DNA from: Pyrrhosoma nymphula | Lineage: Eukaryota; Arthropoda; Insecta; Odonata; Coenagrionidae | Length of the DNA: 64,000 bases | Assembly: GCA_963573305.1 (NCBI GenBank) | Contig: OY754327.1 | Coordinates: 187,248,386-187,312,385, forward strand | Reading direction: 5' to 3' | Part shown: positions 33,319 to 43,740 of the stretch, piece by piece | Layout: every line of letters starts with the position of its first letter | Position numbering within the stretch: position 1 is the first letter of the stretch | Program-made: the position numbers and the translations under genes | The notes under the pieces: generated by a model | The model's database searches: none | Seen by the model: the letters and a program-made list of their open reading frames with translations, nothing else | Told to the model about the DNA's origin: nothing

Positions 33319-34718
33319 GTGAAACTCCGGAGACCAGGTGAAATCTGGTTTTATTTTAGCCTTACCCATGTATGTGGAGCTTTGCATGTGCGGATCCTTA
33401 TTTCCCTAGCCACTCGTGGGAACCATAAGAAACCATTTACATCACAAAAGCAGGGCCCTGCAAAGGGCCCTTCACCTTCTGGCCCCTTGGGTCAATCCTC
33501 CTCTCCGGAGAAATCTCCTACAGAAGTGTCCCCCTTGGGGGACACTGATGTTACCCTTTCCTTGGCAGGCCCCTCTCAGGCGAGATCAATTTCCAAAAAC
33601 CTCTCCTGACTCCGAAGAGGAGTCTCTATCCTCAGGAAGCTCGTCTTCCACAATAAAGGAGGGCTCGGCCATGGACTCCCCCACAAGGAGGAGGACATGG
33701 ACTCAGACACCTCCAAAAACAGTGGGGAGTGTGGCATCTAATATGCAAGGTCTTTCTACTCTCTCAAATCGCATCGAGGCATCTAGGAAGAGGAGGCAGA
33801 AGAGACAGTAAGCCCTCGCTGCCAGAAATAATAGGGAACCCCCATCAGGAAAGAGTGGAACTATCACAGAGCCCTGACAAGGGCCAGGTGGGGGAATGGC
33901 CCAATGAAAGACCTGGAAAGAGGGCAAGGACCCCTGGGGACACACCCAAAGCCCAAGACCCTAAGAAGGCCAAGACCACCAAGGTCGGACACTCTTATGC
34001 AGAGACGACAAAAGGTGATAAGAAGATGGCCATCATCCCCTCAAGCTACCCTGAGACAACTATGTCTCAGGATTGGTATGAAAAAATTGACCATAAAATC
34101 ACTATGGTCTGGGATGTCATCCACCACGGACTGGAAGTGCCTATCTTTGAAGGGACACGCCTGCTCAATAGGGTGACGGAAATACTGTGCGCCAACACCT
34201 TCACAGCAGACTGGCTAAAGGACATGACAGCACAACTGGAAGAGATTGAGTGAGTCTCCTTCCAGGCAGTAGATACTGACTCCCTCATCAAAAGGAGGCG
34301 GCTGATGGTTTGGGTCCCTGGACCGACTTGGCTAAGCCCTGGGGACCTCATCAGCCAAATTATGAAGGTCAACCCGGGTCTAAGGACTGACCTATGGAGG
34401 GTGTTTAATCGAAGACAGACTGAAAAGGGCACTTGCTTCATCTTAGGCGTGGACGAGCCCTCTGTGGAGAGGATCTTGAGCCCGACTTTTATTAGATCTG
34501 TCGGTCTACAAAGGGCAGACTACAAGCTTTCGGGGAGGGTGGAGCAGAGGATGGACACAGCCGAAGGGCTGGAAAAATCCGATGCGGAGTACTCTGCGGG
34601 AGAAAATGAGGCAGCAGAGGATGAGGGAAGTAAGAGTGATGGCAGAGCTGACCTTCCTCCAAATCCACCTCCAGGATTAGAGAGCTGCCTCGGGGGTTCT
34701 GCAGAGGAACATCTCTGA
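33319..34718 (+). pseudogene. LINE ORF1, DUF4780-like gag protein
   Basis: ORF1 of the split LINE, spread over three frames. The N-terminal part is Ser/Pro-rich and basic (33416-33811), followed by PGKRARTPGDTPKAQDPKKA near 33915-33980. The folded part (34030-34530) contains SYPETTMSQDWYEKIDHKI, then after an in-frame TGA at about 34252 VWVPGPTWLSPGDLISQIMK, NPGLRTDLWRVFNR and FILGVDEPSVERI. 'VWVP...L..QNPGL.T..W.V....G....VD..S...L' is the pattern of the DUF4780 domain of arthropod LINE gag-like proteins, presumed to bind the element's RNA. The tail is acidic. Confidence 0.6.
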
Positions 34719-34844
34719 AGGTAAGTTAATGGGAACCCTGGGTTTACAAGGGAAAAATTAGATGACTAGGCAGGGCACGAGGCAGGTTGTTTCAATGTAA
34801 CACATCTCAAATACCTAGATCCTGCATTTATGTAAAAGGGGTGA

Positions 34845-37198
34845 ATGCTAGACCCTTACCACAATTCTGATCAAGAGATTGTGGCCTGCTCCACATATCT
34901 TCCATATGACTCTCCAGAACCTCCACCATCTCACGAACTGGAGGAACTGGTAAATGAATGTCGCGTTAGGAACTGGAACCTACTGGTTGGATGTGACGCC
35001 AAATCCCATCACACTGTGTGGGGGAGTTCAGAAGTCAATCCCAGAGGAAGATCCCTCCTGGAATTCCTAATGACCACCGAGCTGTTTTTGCTCAATAAAG
35101 AATCACAACCGACCTTTATCAACAGAGTTAGGAATGAAGTGATAGACATTACTCTAGGCACTAAAGGCTTGGCCCATAGGATCAATGGCTGGAAGGTGTC
35201 AGAGGAGGTAACACTTTCTGACCACCAATGCATCAAATTCACTCTCAGGGAGGGTGAAAACCCTACAACAACATTCAGGAATCCCAAGACAACTAACTGG
35301 GATTCAAACAGGAAAGAACTTGAAGGGGCTCTTTCTAAGGCACCTAGAATCAGGTTCAACTGCGAGGAAGAGATCGAAACATCCGTGGAATACCTCCAGG
35401 ATGCTGTTATCTCAGCCTATGAGAAAAACTGCCCCCTCAAAACCAAGAAAGGAAATCATCAACCTCCCTGGTGGGGAGCTGAACTTGAAAGCCTTCGGAA
35501 ACTGACCAGAAGGCTTTTCAATAAATCACAGCGAACAGCGAAGCCTGAAAATTGATCCCTCTATAATGAGGCCCAGCGCAGGTACAAATCGACAATAGAA
35601 CGTTCAAAAAGGATTACATGGAAGGCCTTTTGCGGAAATATTGAAGGGTGCCCCGAGACCGCAAGACTCCATAAGATCCTCACCAATGACTCTGAAGCCG
35701 GAGTGGGGGTTCTGTTGCTTCCCTCGGGGGACTATACGTCCTCCGACAAGGAGACATTAAAATTTCTCTTGGAGACTCATTTCCCTGGCTCAAGCGAGGT
35801 ACTCGAAACACACTATACGAGTCCTCCCACCCATCCTGGTAGGATGGACTGGAGATTGGCCTCTAGCATCATTACGTATGAAGCAACTAACAGGGCAGTG
35901 TTCAGTTTTGCCCCATACAAATCAGTAGAGGAGGATGGAATTTTACCTGCCCCACTGCAGCAAGGGAGGGAGCAATTAATACTCTCTCTCTTATGCATAT
36001 TTCGGTCATATGGCTATGTCCCAAAAGCTTAGAGGTCAACAAAGGTGGTGTTCAATCCCAAACCTGGGAAGGGGGACTACACAAAACCTAATTCCTACAG
36101 GGGAATCAGTCTTATGTCCTTCTGCTTAAAAACATTAGAGAAAATAATCGACAGATATATCAGGGATGGACCTCTGAAAGAACATTCTTTGCATCTGAAC
36201 CAACATGCTTACTAAAAGGGCAGGTCAGTGGAATCAGCTCTCCATAATTTGGTGTCCAGGATCGAGAGAGGGCTTGATCACGGACTATACAACATGGGAG
36301 CTTTTCTAGATATTGAAGGAGCCTTTAATAATACTACCTTCAATCAGATCTGCTGGGCAGCAGAGAGGCACTGAGTTCATACCCACATCGTGAGATGGAT
36401 CAGGTGCATGCTAGCCCAGTGCATGATCACTGCCAGACTCAGAGCGTGCTCAATGAAGATGGCAGTGTCAAGAGGTTGCCCTCAGGGAGGGGTCCTATCA
36501 CCTCTACTATGGAGCTTAGTTGTCAAAAGCCTTATTACTTGGCTGAACAATGTTGGCTTCTACACACAAGGGTATGCAGATGACCTTGTCATCCTCATTT
36601 CTGGGAGGTATCTGGACACGATGTCTGAACTCATGCAGCGGTCCCTGGACACGACTCAGGACTGGTGCCTGAGCAGAGGGCTAACGGTGAATCCGGATAG
36701 GACTGTTCTGGTGCTTTTCTCGAAAAAGAGGAAAAGAGAGGGTCTAACTCTGCCCTCTCGGCAAGGGAAGACCCTTAGGCTCTCACTATCTGTGAAATAC
36801 CTGGGTATAATTTTAGATTCTAAGTTGAACTGGAAGGAACACTTGGGCTCACGAGTTAAAAAAGCATGTACAACTATTTGGACATGCCGGCAATCCTGTG
36901 GGAAAACCTGGGGACTCAAACCCAAGGTAATGCACTGGCTCTATACATCAGTGGTTAGACCCAGTCTCACATACTGTTCGATAGTGTGAAGGATGAGAGC
37001 ATGACAGTTGCGTGCTATTAAAGAACTCAACCACATTCAAAGAATGACCTGTATTGGCATAACTGGAGCCATACAATCTGCCCCAACTCTGGCACTGGAG
37101 ACTCTGCTGAACCTCCCACCACTCCATGTAGTGGTAGAAGGACAAGCTAGAGCCACTGCCTACCGCCTCATATACACTGGCCAATGGTAAGGGAAGTC
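34845..37198 (+). pseudogene. LINE ORF2, endonuclease and reverse transcriptase part
   Basis: The endonuclease half (34845-35555) shows AYLP-like YLPYDSPEPPPS, then WNLLVGCDAKSHHTVWGSSE with the catalytic D-A-K/H block, GRSLLEFL and the terminal SDHQCIKF (SDH catalytic motif). A linker contains PWWGAELESLR. RT follows: VFNPKPGKGDYTKPNSYRGI near 36050-36105, SLMSFCLKTLEKIIDRYI, an F-L-D-I-E-G-A-F block near 36303, GCPQGGVLSPLLWSLVVKSL at 36476-36537, and QGYADDLVILISG with the YADD catalytic motif near 36570. LSVKYLGIILDSKLNWKEH follows. The frame is broken at several points (for example stops near 36030 and 36988). It ends at the hAT insertion. Confidence 0.8.
37192..37198. repeat. target-site duplication of the hAT insertion, left
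   Basis: GGAAGTC, repeated at 39616-39622. Removing the insert and one copy gives GGGAAGTCTCTCTGG, which continues the LINE frame as G-K-S-L-W-P-H-K-N. Confidence 0.75.
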
Positions 37199-39615
37199 AT
37201 GGTTGTTACAAAATCTGAATTTTTAAACCCCCTGACTTTTCCAGGTGTTTGGCAACTTTTTCCCTAACCTTTTAAAAAATTAATAGTATTAGTAAAACAC
37301 CAAAATTAGATAGCAGTAATTATCCTGTGGGGACAAGATGTGTTTTTGATACAAGACACTACCTTCCTCCATATATATCTAACGTTTCCTTATGCCTTTA
37401 TCACTGCTTAGGAGTTTTAGAGGAAAATTTAAGTAAAAAGGAATTCTTGATAACTGGTAAAATTGCTCTTTAAAAATAGGTATTTCAAAATTACATGACA
37501 ACGTGAAACTTCCAGAGGACTTTCCTAAAACTATGAATCGTTGGATGTTCTGACAGACTTCCGAAAATACCATAATAAGATTTAAAGAGAACAAGTAAAA
37601 AATGAGTGAAATTTAAAAAATAAATAATTTGTTCATACTATTGCAGGACAGTATGTGAGAAGGAAAATCTTACTCTCATCTTTAATATGTATTTTTTTAA
37701 ATCGAAAATAAGGCTTAAAAGTAAAATTAAAGAATGAAAATGCATTCAGTTTAAAGTACATACAATATAGCTTAGTGATTAGAAAAGAACTAGAAAAATT
37801 ATTGAAAGGGTAAATAATTATTATTCATTAACTAGAGATCACATATTATTTGTAGTTTTTGTTCCATGCTAAAATATGAAATAAGAAGACTATCCAACAG
37901 CTATCAGCCTATGGGGATGGGCAAGTCCAGAAATATTTTTCCAAAAAAATGATAACATTAAAATAATAAATTAGAAAGGGAGGAAAAATTAAGACTTAAA
38001 GATTGACTCCTTATATTACAATGATACCAGGAAAAGAAACATCCTTCTGGATAGTGAATCACAAAATAATACATTCAATGAATGATAAAAATACATACAA
38101 ATAAACTCAAGGATTGACTATGAACGAATATGACAATGCCAATGACCATGTGAAGGAAACTGACAAGGAGATCAGGTGAATATGAATCAGACAAAATTTT
38201 CATCCAGAAATGGTCCAGCCTCTGATCCTTTCTGTTAAAAGTTTTCATCACCTCCATGACTGTAGGATTGGTAATAATATTTTTGAACTCCTCTTCAATC
38301 TGATCGCAATTCTGGCCCGTTATCCAGTTCTTTTCTTGAAAAATCTGTAGTGTTATATCCAAACGCATCAGTGCACAGTTGGGAAAATCTTTGATCAGGG
38401 ATGGATCAGCAAATGTAATAATGCCTTTGCGTAATTTATATTTCAATGGTGACTTTTCAGTCAATTTTAAGCACATAGTCTCCAAGAACACCCTGCATTC
38501 TTTCTTGAATGCAAATATTTCAGCATCTTTAAGAACTACACTGCGTAGCTCAGCTCTGACTGACTGTCTTAATTTAAAACGTTTTACTGGGACTAGATTG
38601 TCACTCATTTCAATATTGACTTGGTCAATACTGCTGGCATTCTTCAGTGTGTCTTCATTCATAAACAAAGACGTTCAATCCACCATAAGATGAGTTAGTT
38701 CTGTGTATAGAAAGGGGGAAAATGGATCATTACTTTGGAACTAACAAAGGGAGAGCTCCATAATGCGAGCAACATGAGAAAAAAAGCTAATCTAGGTCCC
38801 ATGAGTTTGTCCTTTATTCCTTAGCACATTTCCTTATAGCTGCGTGAAGTCACCCTTTTGCCATCCCTCTCCATGGCACTAACACATTTCCTCAAATTTG
38901 GAAGAATTTTCAACACTGTTTCTGCCACTTCCGCATTGTTGAGCCACCTAACTGGGCAGAACTTCTTAGGGAATATACAACTCTCAGTATAATATTTTTG
39001 GTCGCTCCTCCTCGCAGGCATATCTTTGAACAAATTATAGCAAGCTCTAAGAAAAGGTAACACATTTAATCCAGTGGCATTTTCTCCAGTTTTAAAAGCA
39101 TTATGTATAGTATGAGGCCCACATGAGCCCATAGAGACAAGCAAGGGATCATCAACGTCATGCATGGATTTAAGGTGTGCCTGCAGGTCTGTCAAAAATT
39201 TGCAATTGACATTGGGCCCATCCATTGAGACTTGGAAGAGATTCTTTAAGTTCAGACCAGAAAGTTCTTTCAAAAAACCTTGCAGCAGACCAGTAGCTGT
39301 ACTGTGAAAGAGGAGCTGAAATAACGAGTATCATTTTTTGCTTTGCTCCAAAAACGCAGATGAATTAAATGGGAAGATGGCATTATTTATGCTTGATACG
39401 CGATTTTAGTAAGTCGTTTATACACTGATTTCAACCATTTGACAAATCGTAATATAAATCACGGGATTATAAATATGACGCGGATAAGGTTGAAACTTTA
39501 AGAAATTTCCAGGTCGCATTACAACATTCCCTGACTTTTCCAGGTTTTCCATGACCATTTTTAAATTCCCTGACTTTTCCCGGTTCTCCTGGTTTTCCAG
39601 GCCTGTGGCAACCCT
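37199..39615 (-). mobile_element. hAT-like DNA transposon, internally decayed
   Basis: A 2417-bp insertion with ends ATGGTTGTTACA (left) and the complement of AGGGTTGCCACA (right), bounded by a 7-bp (originally probably 8-bp) duplication. Both ends are followed by CCTGACTTTTCC-type strings, a feature of this hAT group's subterminal regions. It holds two segments of a minus-strand transposase and no intact gene. Confidence 0.75.
38075..39273 (-). pseudogene. hAT-like transposase relic (middle region)
   Basis: Two minus-strand frames from one protein. The upstream frame (39273-38821) has LFQVSMDGPNVNCKFLTDLQ, then SMGSCGPHTIHNAFKTG, FKDMPARRSD and FPKKFCPVRWLNNAEVAETV. The downstream frame (38668-38075) has KRFKLRQSVRAELRSVVLKD, FLETMCLKLTEKSPLKYKLR and CDQIEEEFKNI. 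The same order of motifs is found at 45.1-43.7 kb, where a C-terminal hAT-like dimerisation segment is also present. SMDGPNVN corresponds to the position of a catalytic Asp. The zinc finger and C-terminal part are missing here. Function in the family: cut-and-paste transposition with 8-bp duplications. Confidence 0.6.
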
Positions 39616-40735
39616 GGAAGTCTCTCTGGCCTCATAAAAATATCGACCGAGCTGGGCAGGTCCAACCCAATCTTTCAGATTGGGCAGTGACTGGACAGTT
39701 GCAAGGTTTAATTTTAAGGACCCTCCCTTCAAAACAATCATCCTCTCCTGGGAACAGTGGAAGGGAGGAGGAGAACAGCTGCATAGCGGAGCCTCAATAT
39801 GGTATACAGATGGCTCCAAGAAAGACAACAAAGCAGGGGCGGGAATTTACGGCGGCTGCCCCTCAAGATAATTTTATTTCTCATTGGGAAAATACACAAC
39901 AGTTTTCCAGGCTGAAATATTTGCTATTTTGGCCTGTGCCTACATCATCATGGATCTATCCCTTACTAGAGGATCTATTCACGTATGCACTGACAGCCAA
40001 ACAGCCATAATGGCACTTAGCTCGCCCCGGTGCACTTTAGGCCTAGTGCAGGAGTGTCGGGAGGGCACTATCAGAGCTTGCTAGGCATTGTAAAATCAGG
40101 CTTCTGTGGGTACCTGGACATAGAGGGGTACCTGGGAATGAAAAGGCAGATGAGCTAGCTAAGGTAGGCGCAAACAGTGACCCAACCGGGCCAGAACCAA
40201 TCCTACCAATCACCCCTGCTATAGGGAGCTCAGAGATCAGAGGGTGGATATCCAGCCAACATTCTGAGATCTGGAACTCCACACAGGGACTCAGGCAAGC
40301 CAAACTCCACATTGTGGGACCAAGGCCTAGTATGACGAGGATACTTCTAACCTTGGATAGAAATCAACTTAGGACGATAGTTGGACTACTGACAGGTCAC
40401 TACTGTGTCAATAGGCACCTCAACCTCATGGGAATAATTGATTCACCTAGATGCCGATGGTACGAAAAAGCAGATGAAACAACATCACACATTCTCTGTG
40501 AATGCCCGTCAATTTCCAGGACTCGTATGAGACACCTTGAGACTGCATTTATGGATCCCAGAGAAATCAGGGACATCCCCATAAGAGACATCCTGGCCTT
40601 CAGCAAGGCCATAGGAATCTATGGGTGATGATGCAATATTGTGGATGGCAGATTGGACTAACAGGTCTAAGTGCCTTGGGACTCCTATAAGGGCAACCCA
40701 CCACTAGGCTTAATACGTATATCTATCTATCTACC
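39616..40735 (+). pseudogene. LINE ORF2, RNase H part and 3' end
   Basis: Continuation of ORF2 after the hAT insertion. The RNase H domain begins at about 39795 with WYTDGSKKDNKAGAGIYGG (first Asp of the D-E-D-D site). VFQAEIFAILACAYI carries the Glu, VCTDSQTAIMAL the second Asp, and LLWVPGHRGVPGNEKADELA the His and final Asp. The C-terminal region contains GHYCVNRHLNLMGI, then CRWYEKADETTSHILCEC (a CCHC-like zinc module common at the end of I/R1-type LINEs). A stop lies at about 40626, followed by ~100 bp of 3' UTR and a TATC-repeat tail. Two frameshifts lie in the RNase H domain, near 39870 and 40083. Confidence 0.8.
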
Positions 40736-40743
40736 TATCGAAA

Positions 40744-41510
40744 AACCTGGTTAAAATTATCATTCGCAGCTGTTATGGTCCCTTATCACTCGTGGGAAAA
40801 ATAACATCTTAAATCTGTCCATTCTGCAGTCTAGTTCCCTAATTTTATTCTCATTATCTGATCTAACGTAGCATGTGGGATTTCGTAAAATATTATCAAC
40901 GTCATCAGAGAATAAATCGGTTTGGAACTTACATAACAGATTGAGCCTAAATTTTAATCGATGGTCTGAAACAATTTCCCACCCCAGTTGCTGCAAAAGG
41001 TCAGTAACACCAAGGAGATTATCATAATGGCCTTTAACGTATTTTGCCGATCTTCGCTGCATGCGTTCTAACTCAGTTTTCAAGCCTACCTCATAAGGAT
41101 CCCAAATGCTGGCAGCATATTCCAAGTGGGGTCTAACAAGAGAGAAGTAGCTGATTTCCCTAACTTTCTTGTCGCACTTGCCAAGTACTCTTTTAACAAA
41201 TCCCAATTTACGATTAGCTTGACGGGTAATTTCCCGAACCACTCCTGTATTGCTCATTAAAGATTAATTAAACTCATTAAAGCTACGGATTTCTCTATAC
41301 ACCACTGCGTCATCTGCAAATAATCTAAGCTTACTGTCAACTGTTTCACTGATATCGTTTATGTACAAAAGGTTTGTTTGTTTATGTCTGTAGTTCGATG
41401 GCTGTTCCTTTTCACAGCTTTTAAATATGGGAGTGACATGCAATTTTCCAGTCCATGGGTACTTTGTGTTTGTTGATGGATTTACTAAATATATTCTGCA
41501 AGTAAGGTGC
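40744..41510 (-). pseudogene. jockey/CR1-like LINE relic, RT end and C-terminus
   Basis: Minus-strand pieces: WKIACHSHI and SNYRH near 41450-41390 (the 'WK.A.V.PIFK...NYRPISL' block of RT), then LLYINDISETVDSKLRLFADD near 41370-41310 with the FADD catalytic motif. The C-terminal frame 41257-40760 contains ITRQANRKLGFVKRVLGKC, SLVRPHLEYAASIWDP, LERMQRRSAKYVKGHY and FFPRVIRDHNSCE. RT blocks between NYRH and YIND are deleted. Family known from jockey/CR1-type ORF2 in arthropods. Dead copy. Confidence 0.75.
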
Positions 41511-41519
41511 TATTTATAG

Positions 41520-42715
41520 GGTGCTAGGGAGATGAAGGCAAGAAATGCCGTGGGAGTAGATAACATACCTTTGGAGTTACTGAAGAATTGAGAAAATAAG
41601 GGAAGACTTTTTCAAACTTATTCGAAGGATCTAGGTGGAAGAGGTTTGGCCGGTGGATTTTGTCTAATCAGTCTAATATACCTATCTCGAAGAGGAAGAA
41701 AGCATCAGAATGCGGGGAGTATAGAACAAATAGTACAAGGCTGGAGAGTAAAGCAAATTACCACTTGGATGATGACCAGTTTGGGTTCAGGAAGAGGAGG
41801 GCTACTTAGGATGTGATTTCGGTGATTATGACACTTATTGATAGAAATTGAGTATAACCACAATGCTTCTGCTTGCTTAGTGGATTTTGAAAAGACCTTT
41901 TACAAAGTAAATTGGGAGAAACTAATGCACACACTCAGGCAAAAAGGGATAGATTGAAAAAGGAGACTTCTCCGAAACTTATATATGGCCCAGGGTACGT
42001 AGATGAGGGTGACTGACTGACACACTATCACAGATGATATAAGCTGACACTGAATCAGGGCAAGCAGTTATAGGTCACGGGGTAAGGCAAGGGTGCCCGT
42101 TGTAGCCTTTGCTTTTAAACATATATGTTGAGGAAATGTTAAGAGAATCATGGAAAGAGCTAGATGTTGGAATCCAAGTAGGAGGCCCCAGCTGTTAATT
42201 TCGGTTAGATTCGCGGACGACCTGGTGTTGGTTAGTTGATCTTCGAAGGGACTACAAGCTTTAGTAGATGCATAAGACTTTCGGTATGGGAAATATAAAA
42301 TAAAGATAAATAACAAGAAAACCACAAGAAAACAAAAGTATTCAGATTCTCTATGACAAAGAATGCGAGGGTGGTCATAAAAGTAGGAGGTGAGAAATCA
42401 AAGTGGTGTCTACGAAGTGAAATGTTGCTGCGGTAGTGTCTATGTTAGTCATACATCCAAAGCACTGAAATGCAGTTTGAAAGAACACCAAAGAGCAACA
42501 AATACAAAGCAATAACATTTTGCCAAAATGCTACACAGGGCCCTTGCTTATGGCTGTAATAGAGGGGAAGATTTTAGGCAAGTGGGGAAGGGGAAGGCAG
42601 AGAATAGGTTTTATGGATGGGATGAAGAAGGGAAGGACATAAGCTGAGATGAAGAAAGAAATGCTAGAGGTATGCGTATGTATATAGACCCCTGCACTAG
42701 TAAAAATCTGAGGAT
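41520..42715 (+). pseudogene. LINE relic, RT to C-terminus, carrying a Penelope fragment
   Basis: Plus-strand copy of the 12.7-15.8 kb LINE family. NAVGVDNIPLELLKN lies near 41550, an ASACLVDFEKTFYKVNWEKL block at about 41865-41925, GVRQGCP-like near 42080, and ISVRFADDLVLVS with FADD near 42205-42240. KYKIKINNKKTT and VVIKVGGEKSK run to about 42404. The C-terminal QVGKGKAENRFYGWDEEGKD matches 'KGKRGRGRR.GFID...G' near 42575-42650. Between these lies a GIY-YIG fragment that does not belong to the LINE (42408-42515). Frames are heavily broken. Confidence 0.7.
42408..42515 (+). pseudogene. Penelope-like GIY-YIG endonuclease fragment
   Basis: A 35-codon frame: VYEVKCCCGSVYVSHTSKAL followed by C-S-L-K-E-H-Q-R-A-T. 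This is the start of the GIY-YIG domain of Penelope-like elements, whose pattern is Y.i.C.CG..YIG.T.R.l..R..EH; here VYE plays GIY, VYV plays YIG, and the following R is lost. The family uses this nuclease for target cleavage during retrotransposition. The fragment ends at a TAA and is embedded in LINE sequence. Confidence 0.65.
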
Positions 42716-42915
42716 TTTTACTCACTTTCATTTAAACCTACCATAACCGGTAGATTACAACTAATAATAATAATGATTATAGCATGGACTTCACCACCTC
42801 TTCCAAACAGACATGCTCAACGATACCAGACAACTTTCACTGACCTTTTCCAGCAGAGGTTACATCATTTCCTCGGAGTGCACCCCACGGCCTCCGCCAC
42901 GCTCGACCACCTCAC
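42716..42915. other. unassigned DNA
   Basis: No independent gene. The plus-strand frames at 42773-43022 are shadows of the candidate minus-strand exon. Confidence 0.3.
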
Positions 42916-43294
42916 CTTTTCAGGCACTTCCTTCTGTCCCAACTTCCTCCGAATGGGAGACATATGACTTCCCCTTTGGCTACCTCCTGTTGCACTCATC
43001 CCCTGACATAAGCATCTCCTGATGCTCGCAGACGTCTTGGGGGTCTCCTGTTTTTCATAAATCGTCCTGCGACGTAACATACTACCAGTTGCCTTGGGTT
43101 TCGTAAATTCCTTTGCCTTTTCCTCTCCGGTCTGCGTTGCCTTGTTGCACTGAGGCAGGGCAAAGGGTGGAAGCATCTTGGTCCTGAGGCCATTTTGGAT
43201 GTATTTTAGGGCAAGGGAGACATCTTGGTTGGGACATGATGATGAGACAAGCTTGTGCATGAGGTCAAATGCTGACATCTCCAAGTGGAATTTA
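42916..43294 (-). CDS. candidate internal exon of an unknown gene
   Basis: A 379-bp open segment between an acceptor (pyrimidine-rich tract ending GGTGTGCAG at 43295-43303) and a donor (AAAAG|GTGAGG at 42916/42915). Phase in is 2, phase out is 0. The protein is hydrophilic and basic with no domain I recognise: AFDLMHKLVSSSCPNQDVSL, ALKYIQNGLRTKMLPPFALP, NKATQTGEEKAKEF, GSMLRRRTIYEKQETPKTS and RRKLGQKEVPEK. KATQTG-type strings are common in disordered cytoskeletal or scaffold proteins. It is on the same strand as, and downstream of, the IQ-repeat gene, but its entry phase (2) does not match that gene's last visible exit phase (0). At least one unseen exon would be needed if they belong together. 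Confidence 0.4.
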
Positions 43295-43735
43295 CTGCAC
43301 ACCTACAGGGATCGCACGTGGAAGGAAAACAAGGGAAACATGAGAAATCATTCTGTTCATAAGAAGGAAAATTAAAAGCTGACAGATCTCAACAGATTAC
43401 TTCAGCAAAGCAAAGGAAGACAATTACAAAAATTCAATCATCACAAACTGCATTAATATAAACAAGTGAAATTATCTACCATTCTGATGGGTACAAATGA
43501 GGATTGCCTCTATGAATAACACACTTCTCATCATAATAGACTTTTATTTCTATGAAAAAATATTATGAAAAGAATCAACAATAAAAAATGAGACTGTACA
43601 GGCAGCAAAAAAATAAACATGTCAATCGATCCTCTAACTTGAAAAATCAAACAAAACTAAATAAATAATCAGGAACTTAGAAAATATTGCTGTCTTACAT
43701 TAAATGACCATAAATTAATTATTCAGGTAACACCC
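43295..43735. other. unassigned DNA
   Basis: AT-rich intronic or intergenic sequence with no supportable gene. Confidence 0.3.
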
Positions 43736-43740
43736 GACAA

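Larger units (their letters stand above)
33075..40735 (+). mobile_element. non-LTR retrotransposon with gag-like ORF1, APE, RT and RNase H; split by a hAT element
   Basis: About 5.2 kb of LINE sequence (33075-37198 and 39616-40735) interrupted by a 2.4-kb insertion. A GC-rich 5' region leads to ORF1 (about 33319-34718) and ORF2 (34845-40628), ending near a TATCTATCTATCTACCTATC tail. The presence of both a gag-like ORF1 and a C-terminal RNase H places it with the I/R1/LOA-type LINEs. All reading frames contain stops or shifts. Confidence 0.8.
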
